Notes: generated by a model not told the origin, from the sequence alone. DNA of 64,000 nt from CAYRYU01 sp964428355 (GCA_964428355.1 CAYRYU010000028.1:1-64000); one strand, 5' to 3'. Positions 17,239 to 26,332 are shown, counted from the stretch's first letter. Made by a program: numbers and translations.

Positions 17239-17727
17239 TTGGGTTTTAAAAAGGTGCTGTTGACCTTGGTGGTTGGATGCCTGCTTTCTTCCATTGCCCT
17301 GGCCGAACCGCAAACGATCGGGGAAATCTCCAGGAAGATCCGCGGTGAAACGAGGGTTGGTTCGGTCTACGAAGCCAATCCCGATGTTCAGGTTTTTGTC
17401 GAGTTCGGGATCGCCTCCTGGTACGATTGTCCCACAAAACCGGAATTGATTCATGACCGGAACCTGAAGATCCGGGATTTCATATATCCCATCGCCCACA
17501 AAACCCTCCCCTTCGGAACGCTCATCAAGGTTATCAATCCCAGCAACGGACGGAAGATCCTCTGCCGGGTGATCGATCGGGGCCCTTACATTTCCGGTCG
17601 GATCATCGATCTCGACCGCCATGGGGCGAAAGCTCTGGGTGTGGATGGCATTCAACGCATCGTGACCAAGATCTTCTGCCTCGGCAAGGATGATTACCAG
17701 CGCGCAGTCAGGCGGAGGCGGAAATAA
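17239..17727 (+). CDS. RlpA-like double-psi beta-barrel protein
   Basis: 162 residues from a TTG at 17239; GGAGG lies 8 bases upstream and no ATG fits. A signal peptide (to about residue 23, SSIALAEP) precedes an RlpA-type domain: VEFGIASWYD, IAHKTLPFGTLIKVINPSNG, CRVIDRGPYISGRIIDLDRHGAKALG. These include the DRGP(Y/F) loop with the aspartate used by RlpA lytic transglycosylases, which cut denuded peptidoglycan glycan strands, usually at the septum. It lacks a SPOR domain and a lipobox, so it should be periplasmic and freely soluble. It is followed 6 bp later by a lysine-rich secreted protein, probably in the same transcript. Confidence 0.8.
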   Translation: MGFKKVLLTLVVGCLLSSIALAEPQTIGEISRKIRGETRVGSVYEANPDVQVFVEFGIASWYDCPTKPELIHDRNLKIRDFIYPIAHKTLPFGTLIKVINPSNGRKILCRVIDRGPYISGRIIDLDRHGAKALGVDGIQRIVTKIFCLGKDDYQRAVRRRRK

Positions 17728-17733
17728 ACGCGA

Positions 17734-18840
17734 ATGATCCCCCGATTTCTTCCGTTCTACACAATGCCCCGGCGGCCTTTTCTTTGCCCTCTTCGGAACA
17801 TTTTCACCACCACTCTGGTCATCCTTGCGGTTTCGATCTGCTATCCTTCGGGAGCCCTCGCAATGTCGGAAAAGGGTCAGCTCCTTCTCGATCAATTGAA
17901 GAGGAGATTCGAACCATCCGTGGCTCCCAACGCCAACGAAGGGGAAACTTCCGAGCTGATCTCTCCTCCGCCCCTTCTCGCCCCCCCACCGGAAATGGGA
18001 AAGGGATCTCCGGACCCGAACCCGAGTGAATCCGGTTCCTCCCTCGACGTTTCCGGAGCCGCGGCTTCCGAGTTCGAGGAAAAGAGTGAAAGAAAGAGCT
18101 CCCTCCAGGATCGGGAAAAGGGAAAGAAAAAGCGCGGACGAAAGGGGAAAGACGCCTCCGCACCGAAGGAACCTGACTCCGAAAAGAATGTCGGCGAAAA
18201 GGTTCCCCCGGGCAAAGAAATCACCTCTGGAAAAGGGAAGAAAACCCGTGACGGCGGAAGATCGCCAAAAGGCGGCAAGGACGATGTCGCACCAAAAAGT
18301 GATTTCGCGGAACGGATCGCGAGGATAAAAAGGGAGCATTCCCTCTCCCATGGAAGCGGGGCACCTTCTGAGGAAGGGGGTCTCATTTCCCCTCCCAATC
18401 CACCGTGGCTGGGTTCACCCTCCCGTCAGGAGAAAGACGAGTCGGGAATCCCCCCGAAATCGAAACCGGAGCTTCCCTCGGGAAAACAACCTGAAGTGGA
18501 ACCGTCAGGTGATTCTGGAAATCCCGCCGATGACAACCCTGCCCCGGTGGTTCCCGCCTCCGGGAAGAAAGTCGGGGAGTATCGCTCGTTCGCTGAGATA
18601 ACGGACGAGGAGTTGATCCAGTATGCCAGGGAACACCTCTGGCCCGCGGAAAAGGCGCGAAAGCACAACCCCCCACCGACGCCTCCCTACCGCCCCAAGA
18701 AGCGGAAATCGACCGATGAGAAAGCCTCTGCCAAGGAAGACTCCCAGGGGAAGAAATCCTCTGCCAAACCCGCATCCGACAAGAAATCCCAGACCGGCAC
18801 GCAAAATCCGAAAAAAAAGTCCCGGAAGTCCGGAAAGTAG
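17734..18840 (+). CDS. Low-complexity Lys/Pro/Ser-rich secreted protein
   Basis: 368 residues with an N-terminal signal region (about 20-44, IFTTTLVILAVSICYPSGALA). Most of the chain is low complexity: proline runs, GKG/KGKK-type basic stretches and Ser/Glu-rich spacers. Only short parts look folded: MSEKGQLLLDQLKRRFEP right after the signal, FAERIARIKREHSL in the middle and FAEITDEELIQYAREHLWPA near the C-terminus, each a single amphipathic helix. The start used is the first ATG in frame, 6 bp after the RlpA-like gene. A polycationic, extended protein beside a cell-wall hydrolase could bind peptidoglycan or anionic polymers, but this is inference from composition only. Confidence 0.55.
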   Translation: MIPRFLPFYTMPRRPFLCPLRNIFTTTLVILAVSICYPSGALAMSEKGQLLLDQLKRRFEPSVAPNANEGETSELISPPPLLAPPPEMGKGSPDPNPSESGSSLDVSGAAASEFEEKSERKSSLQDREKGKKKRGRKGKDASAPKEPDSEKNVGEKVPPGKEITSGKGKKTRDGGRSPKGGKDDVAPKSDFAERIARIKREHSLSHGSGAPSEEGGLISPPNPPWLGSPSRQEKDESGIPPKSKPELPSGKQPEVEPSGDSGNPADDNPAPVVPASGKKVGEYRSFAEITDEELIQYAREHLWPAEKARKHNPPPTPPYRPKKRKSTDEKASAKEDSQGKKSSAKPASDKKSQTGTQNPKKKSRKSGK

Positions 18841-18862
18841 GCTGACCACTCTGGTTCAGAAT

Positions 18863-18893
18863 CCCGGCCGGGTTTTCTGGTATTCCGGCCGGG
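18863..18893. terminator. Inverted repeat between convergent genes
   Basis: A 9-bp GC stem (18863-18871 with 18885-18893) around a T-rich loop lies between the converging stop codons at 18840 and 18894. It lacks a clean T-run outside the stem, so a bidirectional terminator is likely but not certain. Confidence 0.4.
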
Positions 18894-21800
18894 TCAGGGG
18901 ATCTCGAACACCTCGACCGATTTCATCTTTCCCTTGACCGTGATCTCCCCGTGGGACTTCGCTCCGCGGATCCCTGAAAGAAGGGCCATCGTTGAGCCTT
19001 CCACGAGGACTTCCCCCCCGGGGTTTCCCAAACCGTGCTCCCCGCGAGGTCCTTCCTCTGGTGGCAGGGCGGACTTCTGACCCATGGCTTGGAGCCTAGC
19101 AGCCTGGTTGACGGTATCGCCGATCACGGTGAAATCGAGATGGACCTGCCTGGCACCAAGGATCCCGGCCAGAACCGGGCCCGTTGCGATCCCGGCAAAG
19201 ACCTTCCGCCGGATCCTTCCGAACGAATCCCTGACGGACAGGGCTGTCCGGAGCGCCGCCCGAGCGGCGTTGGGCCCTCCTCCATGCTTCCCGTGGTCGA
19301 AGAACATCAGGACCTTTGGTCCGATCACCTTGTCGATGACGCCGCCAAACTCGCCGGCCGCATCCGAACAGCTTCGGAGGTGTTCGTCAAGATGGGCGAC
19401 CACCAGTTCGGGGAGGTCTGGGGCTTCCTTCTCCTCCGCTGGAAACAGCTCGAAACCCGAAAAGAGGATCGTCATCGGGCGGAGTTCGCCCTCGAGCGCT
19501 TTCTGGAAGGCCTCCTTGTCGCCGACGATGCTCATCACCGCTGAAGAGACGAACTTGCCCAATAGCCTCCCCTCCTCCAGACCGCAGGCCATACGGTTGA
19601 AAGCCCGTGCCAGGGAGCCGAACTCGTCCCCCCTTTCCTCCGAAATCCGCCTGGTGAAGTCACCTCCGGCGATCCGTCGGAGCTCGGCTCCGAGAACGGC
19701 CAGTGGACCGGTGCTGAAGCGGTAGAGGAACCACGCGATCAGGAAAGCGGTTCCGGCGAGAAGGAGGGTTATCCTCTGCCCGTCCTCGACGAGCTTTTCC
19801 TTGGCGCGGATCTCCCCTTGCAAAGGCATCATCCCTCCGAGAAGGTAGAGGTTGCAGTCCTTGCCTGGAAGTGTCTGCATGAGCCAGGGGGAACCCTCCA
19901 TCAGGACCGTCGTCCGCTGCGGTTGCATCGATTTCCGGGTCCGGGAAAAGAGGTCCCACATAGGGAGGGGCAACGGCATTTTGGAAGAGTAGAAATCGTC
20001 CTGAAGCTCTCCCTTCCGGACTGCGCAAAATTCGATGTTCTCCCCAACCTGGGACCGGTTGCGCGACAGATGCCTGAGGAAAAGATCCTGGATGTTGAAA
20101 TCGCTCCAGGCAACCAGGGCGATGACCTTCACCACGCCTCTGATGAGTATCGGAGCGATCCGGAAGATGATGAGCGAATATGATGTCTGGGCAACCACCA
20201 GGTCCTCGGGATTGCCGACCATCAGGTAATATGCCTCATCGCCAAGGATCCCCCGAAAGAAGTTGGTGACGAATTCCCCCGAGATTTCCTCCTTCAGCTT
20301 CGACATGTCCAGCCCTCCGGATGAACCCGTGGAATCCTTCTTCAATCCTGGGTTCATCCTTGAAAGCAGGGCGTCAAGGAACGGCCCGACGACTTTTCCC
20401 AGCGCAGCCTGGTCTCCCCCGACATCCTTCACCCAACCTTCCAGGCGTTTCTCGTCCGATCTGAGGAAGGTGAACAAGCCGCCTTTGGTTCCGGTGAAAG
20501 GTTCGATATGGGTACAGGCTTTCACCAGGGCGACCATGGTCCTTTCCAGGAACTCCCCGGAATGGGAGGGGAAAGACGGTTGCTGGTTTCCGGCCTTCAG
20601 GCAGGTTTCCTCGATCTTCCAAAGATTGAGGGCATTTCCCTGTCCGACCCGGTCCTCGATCCTCTGAAGGGACTTCGAAAGCGCTTCCTGGGACCGGCGG
20701 CTGGTCATTTCGAGGTTTTCCTCGAGGGCCTGCTGTGTCAGGAACCGGGCGGCAGCTCCAGGGAGGCTCACCGCGGAAATCATGCAGAGCAAAACGACCG
20801 GCCCGACGCCGAGGGGTTTACCCTTTCGGAGCCACTCCCGGTGGATGATGCCCTTTATCCCTGCAATGAAAAGGAGGAAGCCGCCGAGAAGGGAGAACGA
20901 CTCTACCAGGGTTAGAGGCGGATAGGCTGGGAGGGGGACGGAGGCCAGGATCCGCCAATCCCCTGCGCAGGGCACCGGCTTAACTCCGAACCATCTGGAC
21001 CGGCTCACCCATTCCCCTTCCCCCCTTTCATCGACGGCCATTTCCAAAGCCCGGTTGAGGACATCGGGATTCCTGGTGAAGAATTCCGAAAGGACCGGTT
21101 TCATTCCGCCCGATCTCGGCAGGAAAGCAACATCGGGCTGGCCTGGAAAGAGCCGGGCGATCAACAGGCGGAAGACCGAGGGGTCGTCGAAACCTTCGAG
21201 ATCGACGAAGGTGCCGACCATGGCGGATCTCGCATCCCGATCATTGAACAGCCAGAAAAGGATCCTGGTCTTGCCGACCTGGTGGGCAACCAACATGCTG
21301 CCCTCGCTCTTCTTGGAAATTCCTCCCTGGATCCGGTTCAGCTGTGCCGCCCGAAGAGGGAATCCGAAGGCTTTCCTCAAAACCTGGTCTTCTCCGGCCC
21401 CCGCAGGCTGGACCATGAGCCGGGTCAGGGTTCTGGCCGCCTCTTCGCAACCCGGGAAAGGCTTCCCGGTTTGGAAGATGATCTCCAGCGAATTGGGGCA
21501 GGACACCGCGAGTTCGATACGGGACAAAAGCCGGAAAGAAGCTTTCAAGCCCGATGACTCGATCGCCCTCAGGATTGCGGCATCGACAGTGGCGGGAACG
21601 AGGGATTCCCACAGCGGCCTCGTGAACCCCCTTCGGCCTGCCACCCAGAGGAAGTGGGGCGGAAGATGAGGCCCCAGCTCGGATTGGAACCTTCCCGCGA
21701 GACCGGATTCAAGGCTTTCTCCCGAGAACCGTCCTCCTTCCGTCAGCTCGGTGGCGGTGCGCTGGAATCCTGCCAGGAGGCGGCGGAGCTGGACATCCCA

Positions 21801-21977
21801 TGTGCTGCCGATTTCGGCTTCGGCCAGAAACTCCCTTGCCTTGTCGAAAACCTCCCCGCGGTCCCGGTCGGCGGTGGCCTCCCGGGAAAGGAGCCATTCG
21901 GCCAGGAAAAGGAGGAATGGAGCACAGAACAGGACTGTCAAAGCGAGCGGACGAAAGATTGAGCGAAGGCGGTTCAT
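18894..21977 (-). CDS. Membrane class III cyclase subunit, C2-like (lacks metal aspartates)
   Basis: 1027 residues from ATG 21977, which overlaps the upstream cyclase's TGA by 4 bp and has GGAGGA just before it. It has an N-terminal membrane helix, a large extracytoplasmic region, further helices near 365-390 and 400-420, a second sensor region, a last helix and a HAMP linker (about 765-815, RGDEFGSLARAFNRM). The class III cyclase domain spans about 830-1020. The two metal-binding aspartates are gone: ILFSGFE replaces F.D..GF(T) and DKVIGPK replaces DK.IGD. The Lys of DKVIG, the Asp of LDFTVIGD and the transition-state Asn and Arg (TVNQAAR) are kept. Alone it should be inactive; with the neighbouring protein it could supply the C2 half of a heterodimeric adenylate cyclase. 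Confidence 0.8.
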   Translation of the reverse strand: MNRLRSIFRPLALTVLFCAPFLLFLAEWLLSREATADRDRGEVFDKAREFLAEAEIGSTWDVQLRRLLAGFQRTATELTEGGRFSGESLESGLAGRFQSELGPHLPPHFLWVAGRRGFTRPLWESLVPATVDAAILRAIESSGLKASFRLLSRIELAVSCPNSLEIIFQTGKPFPGCEEAARTLTRLMVQPAGAGEDQVLRKAFGFPLRAAQLNRIQGGISKKSEGSMLVAHQVGKTRILFWLFNDRDARSAMVGTFVDLEGFDDPSVFRLLIARLFPGQPDVAFLPRSGGMKPVLSEFFTRNPDVLNRALEMAVDERGEGEWVSRSRWFGVKPVPCAGDWRILASVPLPAYPPLTLVESFSLLGGFLLFIAGIKGIIHREWLRKGKPLGVGPVVLLCMISAVSLPGAAARFLTQQALEENLEMTSRRSQEALSKSLQRIEDRVGQGNALNLWKIEETCLKAGNQQPSFPSHSGEFLERTMVALVKACTHIEPFTGTKGGLFTFLRSDEKRLEGWVKDVGGDQAALGKVVGPFLDALLSRMNPGLKKDSTGSSGGLDMSKLKEEISGEFVTNFFRGILGDEAYYLMVGNPEDLVVAQTSYSLIIFRIAPILIRGVVKVIALVAWSDFNIQDLFLRHLSRNRSQVGENIEFCAVRKGELQDDFYSSKMPLPLPMWDLFSRTRKSMQPQRTTVLMEGSPWLMQTLPGKDCNLYLLGGMMPLQGEIRAKEKLVEDGQRITLLLAGTAFLIAWFLYRFSTGPLAVLGAELRRIAGGDFTRRISEERGDEFGSLARAFNRMACGLEEGRLLGKFVSSAVMSIVGDKEAFQKALEGELRPMTILFSGFELFPAEEKEAPDLPELVVAHLDEHLRSCSDAAGEFGGVIDKVIGPKVLMFFDHGKHGGGPNAARAALRTALSVRDSFGRIRRKVFAGIATGPVLAGILGARQVHLDFTVIGDTVNQAARLQAMGQKSALPPEEGPRGEHGLGNPGGEVLVEGSTMALLSGIRGAKSHGEITVKGKMKSVEVFEIP

Positions 21978-24900
21978 TCCTCCGCCACCTCGTAGAAAGG
22001 CGTTCCTGCGAGGCGATTGGCGCGGGTTTCGGGGCAAAGCGCCCGAACCGCCTCCGAGACGATGATCCGGGTCCCACGACCTGCGCGGGATGCGCTTTCC
22101 AGTTTCTCCGCCGAATCCCTGGGCTTCCCGATGAAAGAGTATTCGAGCCGCTCTTCCGAGCCGAAGGAACAGATGAGGAGTTCCCCCACCTCGATTCCGA
22201 TTCCCATCCTGTAGGCGAACAGCCCGGACCGTTTACGCTCCTCGATGATCGCCCTCTGCCTGATGAGCATTTCCCTTGCGGCCCGGATCGCACACCCAAC
22301 CGCCTTGGCGGGATCCGGTGAAAGGAAGATTCCCACGATTGCATCCCCGATGAACTTGTCTACGAGGCCCTGATTCTCGCTGATTGCGGAACTCATAGCC
22401 TCCAGGTGGCTGTTGAGCATCTCGACTACTTTTCGCGGAGGGTTGGATTCGGTGATCGTGGTGAATCCACGGATGTCCGAAGCCAGGACCACCCCGGTCT
22501 CCCTTCGGGCCTCCCGGTGGATGTCAGACTGTTTCCTGATGGTCACATCGAGTGCCTGCGAGACGAACTTTCCCAGGTCACTCCGCCTTTCGAGGCCTTC
22601 CGCCATCCGGTTGAATTCCTTGGCGGTCTCTCCCAGCTCATCGTCGCGCTCGAGGGGGACCCGGGCGGAGAAGTTCCCGGAGAGTATAGTTTCCATGGCT
22701 CTCTCCAAGCCCGAAAGAGGGGCCAGGAAAAACCTGGAAAGACCACGGCCGAGAAACAGTATCCCCAGGAACATCAGGGCCGCGGCGATTCGCAGGGCAA
22801 GATATCGGTCCCGGGCCCAATTCCGGGCAGGAGCAAGGTCGGCCGTGGTCGCGAGGGCAAGGGTGCGGATGTTGCGGCCCGAATACCCCACGAACCCAAG
22901 CCCGTGTTTCAGGAGAAGCGGACGGGAACGGTTTGCCGCCGTCTGCGAAAGCACCCTTCCGAATGACTTTCCAACTTCCGTGTCCAGGATTTCCCTGGGT
23001 CGGATGAAGCTTCGCCTGCCGTGCCGGGCATCGAGAAGCATTCCGAGCATCATTCCGGGGCTCCTTCGGGAAAGCCAGGAGATTCGCTTAGAGGCAAGCT
23101 CGAAAAGGGCGAGATCGGCCCTGCCCCTGAATATCACAGCCGCGATCAGGTGGCCGTCAGGACCTGCGACCAGATCCATTACCTGGAAGAACTGGCTTTC
23201 ACCGATCGAGAAATGGAATCCTTTTCCCCGAAGGTTGGAGATGTTCGCACAGAGGTCCGAATCGATCTGCTTGTAGGCGAAGAAACTCTCCCGCTGCTCC
23301 GCCGAGAGAACCTTCGAAGCCGATGCAAAAGAACCCGGTTCCAAAAAATCGAAGCTGCCGTACGCCAGGGGGAGAATGAATTCGAGAGGTGGAAATCTCC
23401 TGTCGCATCTTGGAGAACCGCCCTTCCCCCCCCCGGGAATCCACGCAAAATGGGGCTTCCCAAATGGAAAAACCATGATCGATTCGAGGGGAACTCCCCT
23501 TCGCGCGAAATCCCGGCTCCCATCAAGTATCGCGGGGCTGTCCACCGCCGACTCGACGGATAGGAGCGCCTGGACGAACGCCGATGAAGAGATCATTTTC
23601 CGGGAAAGCTCGGTGAAGATCGTAAGCTGGCGCGCCCCCTCGAACTCGATCCCCTCCAGTTTCGAAACGGCATCCGCCAAGCTACCCGAGATCCTCCGCT
23701 CGAGGCCGGTCTCGATGAAGTAGCTCCCTATCGCGTAGGCTGCCGAGAGTGGAATTCCTGCCGCAAGGACCAGCAGGGCAGGAACCCACAAACTGAGGGG
23801 AAGACGGGGCATTTCCCTGGACAGGAGGAACACGAGAGCGGGAAAGATCCAGAATGCCGCCCAGGCCATCAGGGCAACCGTGCCGAACCGGGCCACGCTT
23901 TTTCCATGCGGATTGGGGCCTGTCACCCACAGCTCGTAGGGGGCTTCCTTGCCAAGGGGGGCCCGGTAGAAATAGTCCCCGGCATTTACCGCCTGGCCAA
24001 GTGAAGCGATCCCGGTGAAAACCGAATGGGGAACCCTTCCGTCGAGAAGGGAGGAGAAAAAGGAGTAATCGATCTTTCCAGGCATTTTCAGAATCCTGAG
24101 AGACCCGCTGGCGGGAGAAAGCGGAACCAGGATGGGCTTGAAACGCCCCTCACCACGGTGGACGAACCGCCGAAGGTTGTGCCGGAGCAGAGCTGCGCGG
24201 GGAATCCGCTTCGGAAGGACAACCGCGAACCCGGCAACAGGGCGCCTTCCCTCCAGGACGATGCTCCATGCGAACCTGGCGGGTCGCCCCTCGAAGACCA
24301 CGGAAACCGGCCTTCCGCTATTGTGGAATGCGAGAACATCAGGTGTGATCAACGTTCCAAGGAGCCGGCCAAGCAGTTTCGATGTTTTCGGGCTTCCATC
24401 GGATCTGACGGATCCCTCTCCTGCAGGTGCCGCAGGCGAGTGTTTCGGGGTCCCCTCCCCTCCGGTTCCCGCAGGCGAGTGTTTCGGGGTCCCGCTCCGG
24501 AAAACCTGCGTCAGGATCGAGCCCATCAGCTTCGTCCCGGATTTCTCCAGCCCAGGCCCCGAGATCGGGATCGTCTCGTCCCCCGAACCGATTCTGAAAG
24601 CGAACAGGCGAATCGGACGGGGGAAGATACGGGGATCGAAAGCCCTATCCGCCAGCCGGCGGAAGGAACCGCCTGTCAGCGCATCTATCCCCTGGGAGGA
24701 AATGAGCTTCCTGAGGGTCGAATTGAGGCGGGTTGCCGATTCCCGGATGAGCGAACTCTCCGTCAGGTTCGCCCTGAACTCCTCCGCCCGGCCCTCGATC
24801 TGGCGTTCCCAGTCCTCGAGGTCCATTCGGAGGTCACGGTTATTCTTCCATTCCTCCCAGAATCCTATGATGAGGCAGAGGATAAAGGAGAGGATCGCGG

Positions 24901-25144
24901 GAAGGAACAACGGAACAAGCCGCTTCCCACGGGAAAGGATGAAAGGAAGGACCTGTCGCCCATGGAGGGCGACGTGTCGGGGACGCCTGAGTCCCGTTTT
25001 CCCCTGGATGGGGAAGCTTTTCGGGACCTGTCGCCCATGGAGGGCGACGTGTCCCGTTTTCCCCTGGATGGGGAAGCTTTTCGGGACCTGTCCCGAAACG
25101 CCCGAGATCGGAACCTCGGAGGATGAGCCATCCCCTCTTCCCAA
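21974..25144 (-). CDS. Membrane class III cyclase subunit, C1-like (keeps metal aspartates, lacks Asn/Arg)
   Basis: 1056 residues if the TTG at 25144 (GGAGGG 6-7 bases upstream) is the start. The first ~70 residues are coded by a 60-bp tandem repeat and look like a recent addition. Membrane helices follow near 76-96, 420-475 (two or three) and 780-805, with extracytoplasmic sensor regions between, then a HAMP linker and a class III cyclase domain (about 880-1050). Both metal aspartates are present (ASDIRGFT and DKFIGDA), but the second half reads YSFIGKPRDSAEK where active homodimers have DYTxIGDxVNxAxR. The adenine-specifying Asp and the Asn/Arg pair are therefore missing. This is the mirror image of the defect in the overlapping downstream gene, as in the C1/C2 halves of animal adenylyl cyclases. 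Confidence 0.8.
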   Translation of the reverse strand: MGRGDGSSSEVPISGVSGQVPKSFPIQGKTGHVALHGRQVPKSFPIQGKTGLRRPRHVALHGRQVLPFILSRGKRLVPLFLPAILSFILCLIIGFWEEWKNNRDLRMDLEDWERQIEGRAEEFRANLTESSLIRESATRLNSTLRKLISSQGIDALTGGSFRRLADRAFDPRIFPRPIRLFAFRIGSGDETIPISGPGLEKSGTKLMGSILTQVFRSGTPKHSPAGTGGEGTPKHSPAAPAGEGSVRSDGSPKTSKLLGRLLGTLITPDVLAFHNSGRPVSVVFEGRPARFAWSIVLEGRRPVAGFAVVLPKRIPRAALLRHNLRRFVHRGEGRFKPILVPLSPASGSLRILKMPGKIDYSFFSSLLDGRVPHSVFTGIASLGQAVNAGDYFYRAPLGKEAPYELWVTGPNPHGKSVARFGTVALMAWAAFWIFPALVFLLSREMPRLPLSLWVPALLVLAAGIPLSAAYAIGSYFIETGLERRISGSLADAVSKLEGIEFEGARQLTIFTELSRKMISSSAFVQALLSVESAVDSPAILDGSRDFARRGVPLESIMVFPFGKPHFAWIPGGGKGGSPRCDRRFPPLEFILPLAYGSFDFLEPGSFASASKVLSAEQRESFFAYKQIDSDLCANISNLRGKGFHFSIGESQFFQVMDLVAGPDGHLIAAVIFRGRADLALFELASKRISWLSRRSPGMMLGMLLDARHGRRSFIRPREILDTEVGKSFGRVLSQTAANRSRPLLLKHGLGFVGYSGRNIRTLALATTADLAPARNWARDRYLALRIAAALMFLGILFLGRGLSRFFLAPLSGLERAMETILSGNFSARVPLERDDELGETAKEFNRMAEGLERRSDLGKFVSQALDVTIRKQSDIHREARRETGVVLASDIRGFTTITESNPPRKVVEMLNSHLEAMSSAISENQGLVDKFIGDAIVGIFLSPDPAKAVGCAIRAAREMLIRQRAIIEERKRSGLFAYRMGIGIEVGELLICSFGSEERLEYSFIGKPRDSAEKLESASRAGRGTRIIVSEAVRALCPETRANRLAGTPFYEVAEE
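24432..24493. repeat. Two in-frame copies of a dispersed short repeat
   Basis: GCAGGCGAGTGTTTCGGGG followed by TCCC occurs at 24432-24454 and again at 24471-24493, spaced by 39 bp (13 codons). The copies code TPKHSPAG and TPKHSPAA stretches on the minus strand, inside a sensor region of the C1-like cyclase. The same core appears at 42750-42767 and, partly, at 62551-62566. Confidence 0.75.
24949..25100. repeat. 60-bp tandem repeat at the start of the C1-like cyclase gene
   Basis: Units begin at 24949, 25024 and 25084. The middle unit is 60 bp, the first has about 15 extra bases, and the last is partial. Each unit contains two small hairpins, GTCGCCC-ATGGA-GGGCGAC and CCCC-TGGAT-GGGG. In the cyclase frame it reads as two 20-residue units with the core VPKSFPIQGKTG...HVALHGRQ. 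Confidence 0.8.
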
Positions 25145-25183
25145 AAAAACCCTCCGGAAAGGTTTCCGGTGCCGCGGAGCGGC

Positions 25184-26206
25184 CTATTTCATCCCGGCGA
25201 GCTTCTGTTTCGCCTGGGCGTTGTTAGGATCCATTTGAAGAGCCCTGTGAAGGAGTGCCTTCACTTCCTTGCCGGCCTTCACCCCGCCGATCTCCTCCGC
25301 GAGCAAAAGGAGAATCTGGACGTGCAGAGGATCGTAAGAGCCTCTGATCTTGCGGTCGGCGAGGATGGCGGATGCCTTTTTCTGATCGATCTGATGAACC
25401 AGATCCGGAGCGATCGATTGGATGTAGGAGATCTCCTGGTTGGCGGCCTTGTTGCCGGGCTCGAACCTCAGCGACTGGACGTAACAGGCAAGAGCGGCTT
25501 CGAGATCGCTTTTCTCGATCTGGATGAAGCCGACCCCACGAAGCGCCGCGGCGAAATCGGCGGGGTTGTCAGCGAGTTCCAGAGCCCGGAGGTAGGTGAC
25601 GAGGATCTGGGCGCGCTCGGGGGGATTGGGTTGGTTGGCCAGCATGAAGCCCCTTTCGACATGGAAAGCGGCACGGACCGGATCCCAGTTGATGGCTTTC
25701 TGGAGGTAGCCGAGAGCTTCCTCGGGCTTTCCCTGCTGGAAGGCTATCATCGACAGGAAGTAAAAACCATCGGCGATCGGTTGGGGCAACCAGACGACCT
25801 CGACTCCCTTTCTTCCCTGTTTCGCGAGGGTGTATTCGTAGAGCTTTTTCCCCATCGCGGTCGAAAAGGTCTTGAACTCCTTGGTGGGGGTATCGACGAA
25901 CTTTTCGTTTCCGATGATCATATCGAGGGCGATCTTTTTTGCTTCCTCGAGATACCCACCCTTCATTCTTTCCATGATTGTGATCATCATCTGGTTGGTT
26001 AGGACGATCGGATCGGCGGCTCCTGGGGTCTGGGGCTGCTTCGATGCCGGAGTGACCGGAGCCTGGGAAGGTTGGGGCGCGGGTTTGGCGGAAACGACGG
26101 GTTTTGGCTTCGTTCCCGATGGCTTGGGGGCCGGTGTCTGGGCGGAACCCACTGAAACCGACAGTATGAGGAGAAGAGAGATGAAAAAAAGGCCGATACG
26201 GCGCAT
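25184..26206 (-). CDS. Secreted TPR protein
   Basis: 340 residues from ATG 26206 (GGGGGA 5 bases upstream); the frame runs on upstream without a better start. A signal peptide (LLLILSVSVGSAQ) is followed by a Pro/Ala/Lys-rich linker of about 50 residues and then a helical domain with tetratricopeptide repeats (FYFLSMIAFQQGKPEEALGY, ADFAAALRGVGFIQIEKSDL, ALACYVQSLRFEPGNKAA, VKALLHRALQMDPNNAQA). TPR proteins act as scaffolds, so this one probably organises other periplasmic or outer-membrane proteins. It is the first gene of the unit that continues into the two cyclases (40 bp gap), which suggests a role in their signalling or in delivering their signal. Confidence 0.75.
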   Translation of the reverse strand: MRRIGLFFISLLLILSVSVGSAQTPAPKPSGTKPKPVVSAKPAPQPSQAPVTPASKQPQTPGAADPIVLTNQMMITIMERMKGGYLEEAKKIALDMIIGNEKFVDTPTKEFKTFSTAMGKKLYEYTLAKQGRKGVEVVWLPQPIADGFYFLSMIAFQQGKPEEALGYLQKAINWDPVRAAFHVERGFMLANQPNPPERAQILVTYLRALELADNPADFAAALRGVGFIQIEKSDLEAALACYVQSLRFEPGNKAANQEISYIQSIAPDLVHQIDQKKASAILADRKIRGSYDPLHVQILLLLAEEIGGVKAGKEVKALLHRALQMDPNNAQAKQKLAGMK

Positions 26207-26247
26207 AGAATCCCCCACTGGTGAGATAGAATCGGACGGTTCGGGCA

Positions 26248-26276
26248 ATGATACCTCCCTCCCGCCCAAATGGCAA
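26248..26276 (-). promoter_or_regulatory. Sigma70-type promoter for the TPR-cyclase-cyclase unit
   Basis: Minus strand: TTGCCA (26276-26271), 17-bp spacer, TATCAT (26253-26248). Both boxes match consensus at 4-5 of 6 positions; the leader is about 35 bases and carries the GGGGGA ribosome site. Confidence 0.6.
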
Positions 26277-26303
26277 ATTCCCGGGCTTCTCCGGGATCGA
26301 GAA

Positions 26304-26332
26304 TTGACGCCTTTTCTCCGGAGGCATATATT
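26304..26332 (+). promoter_or_regulatory. Sigma70-type promoter for the FecR-like gene
   Basis: TTGACG (26304-26309), 17-bp spacer, TATATT (26327-26332); each box matches 5 of 6 consensus positions. It faces away from the promoter at 26248-26276, with about 28 bp between the two -35 boxes. Confidence 0.65.

Noticed and set aside
24949..25100. CRISPR array at the start of the cyclase gene
   Set aside because: The 60-bp units abut directly with no unique spacers, contain internal hairpins and there are no cas genes.
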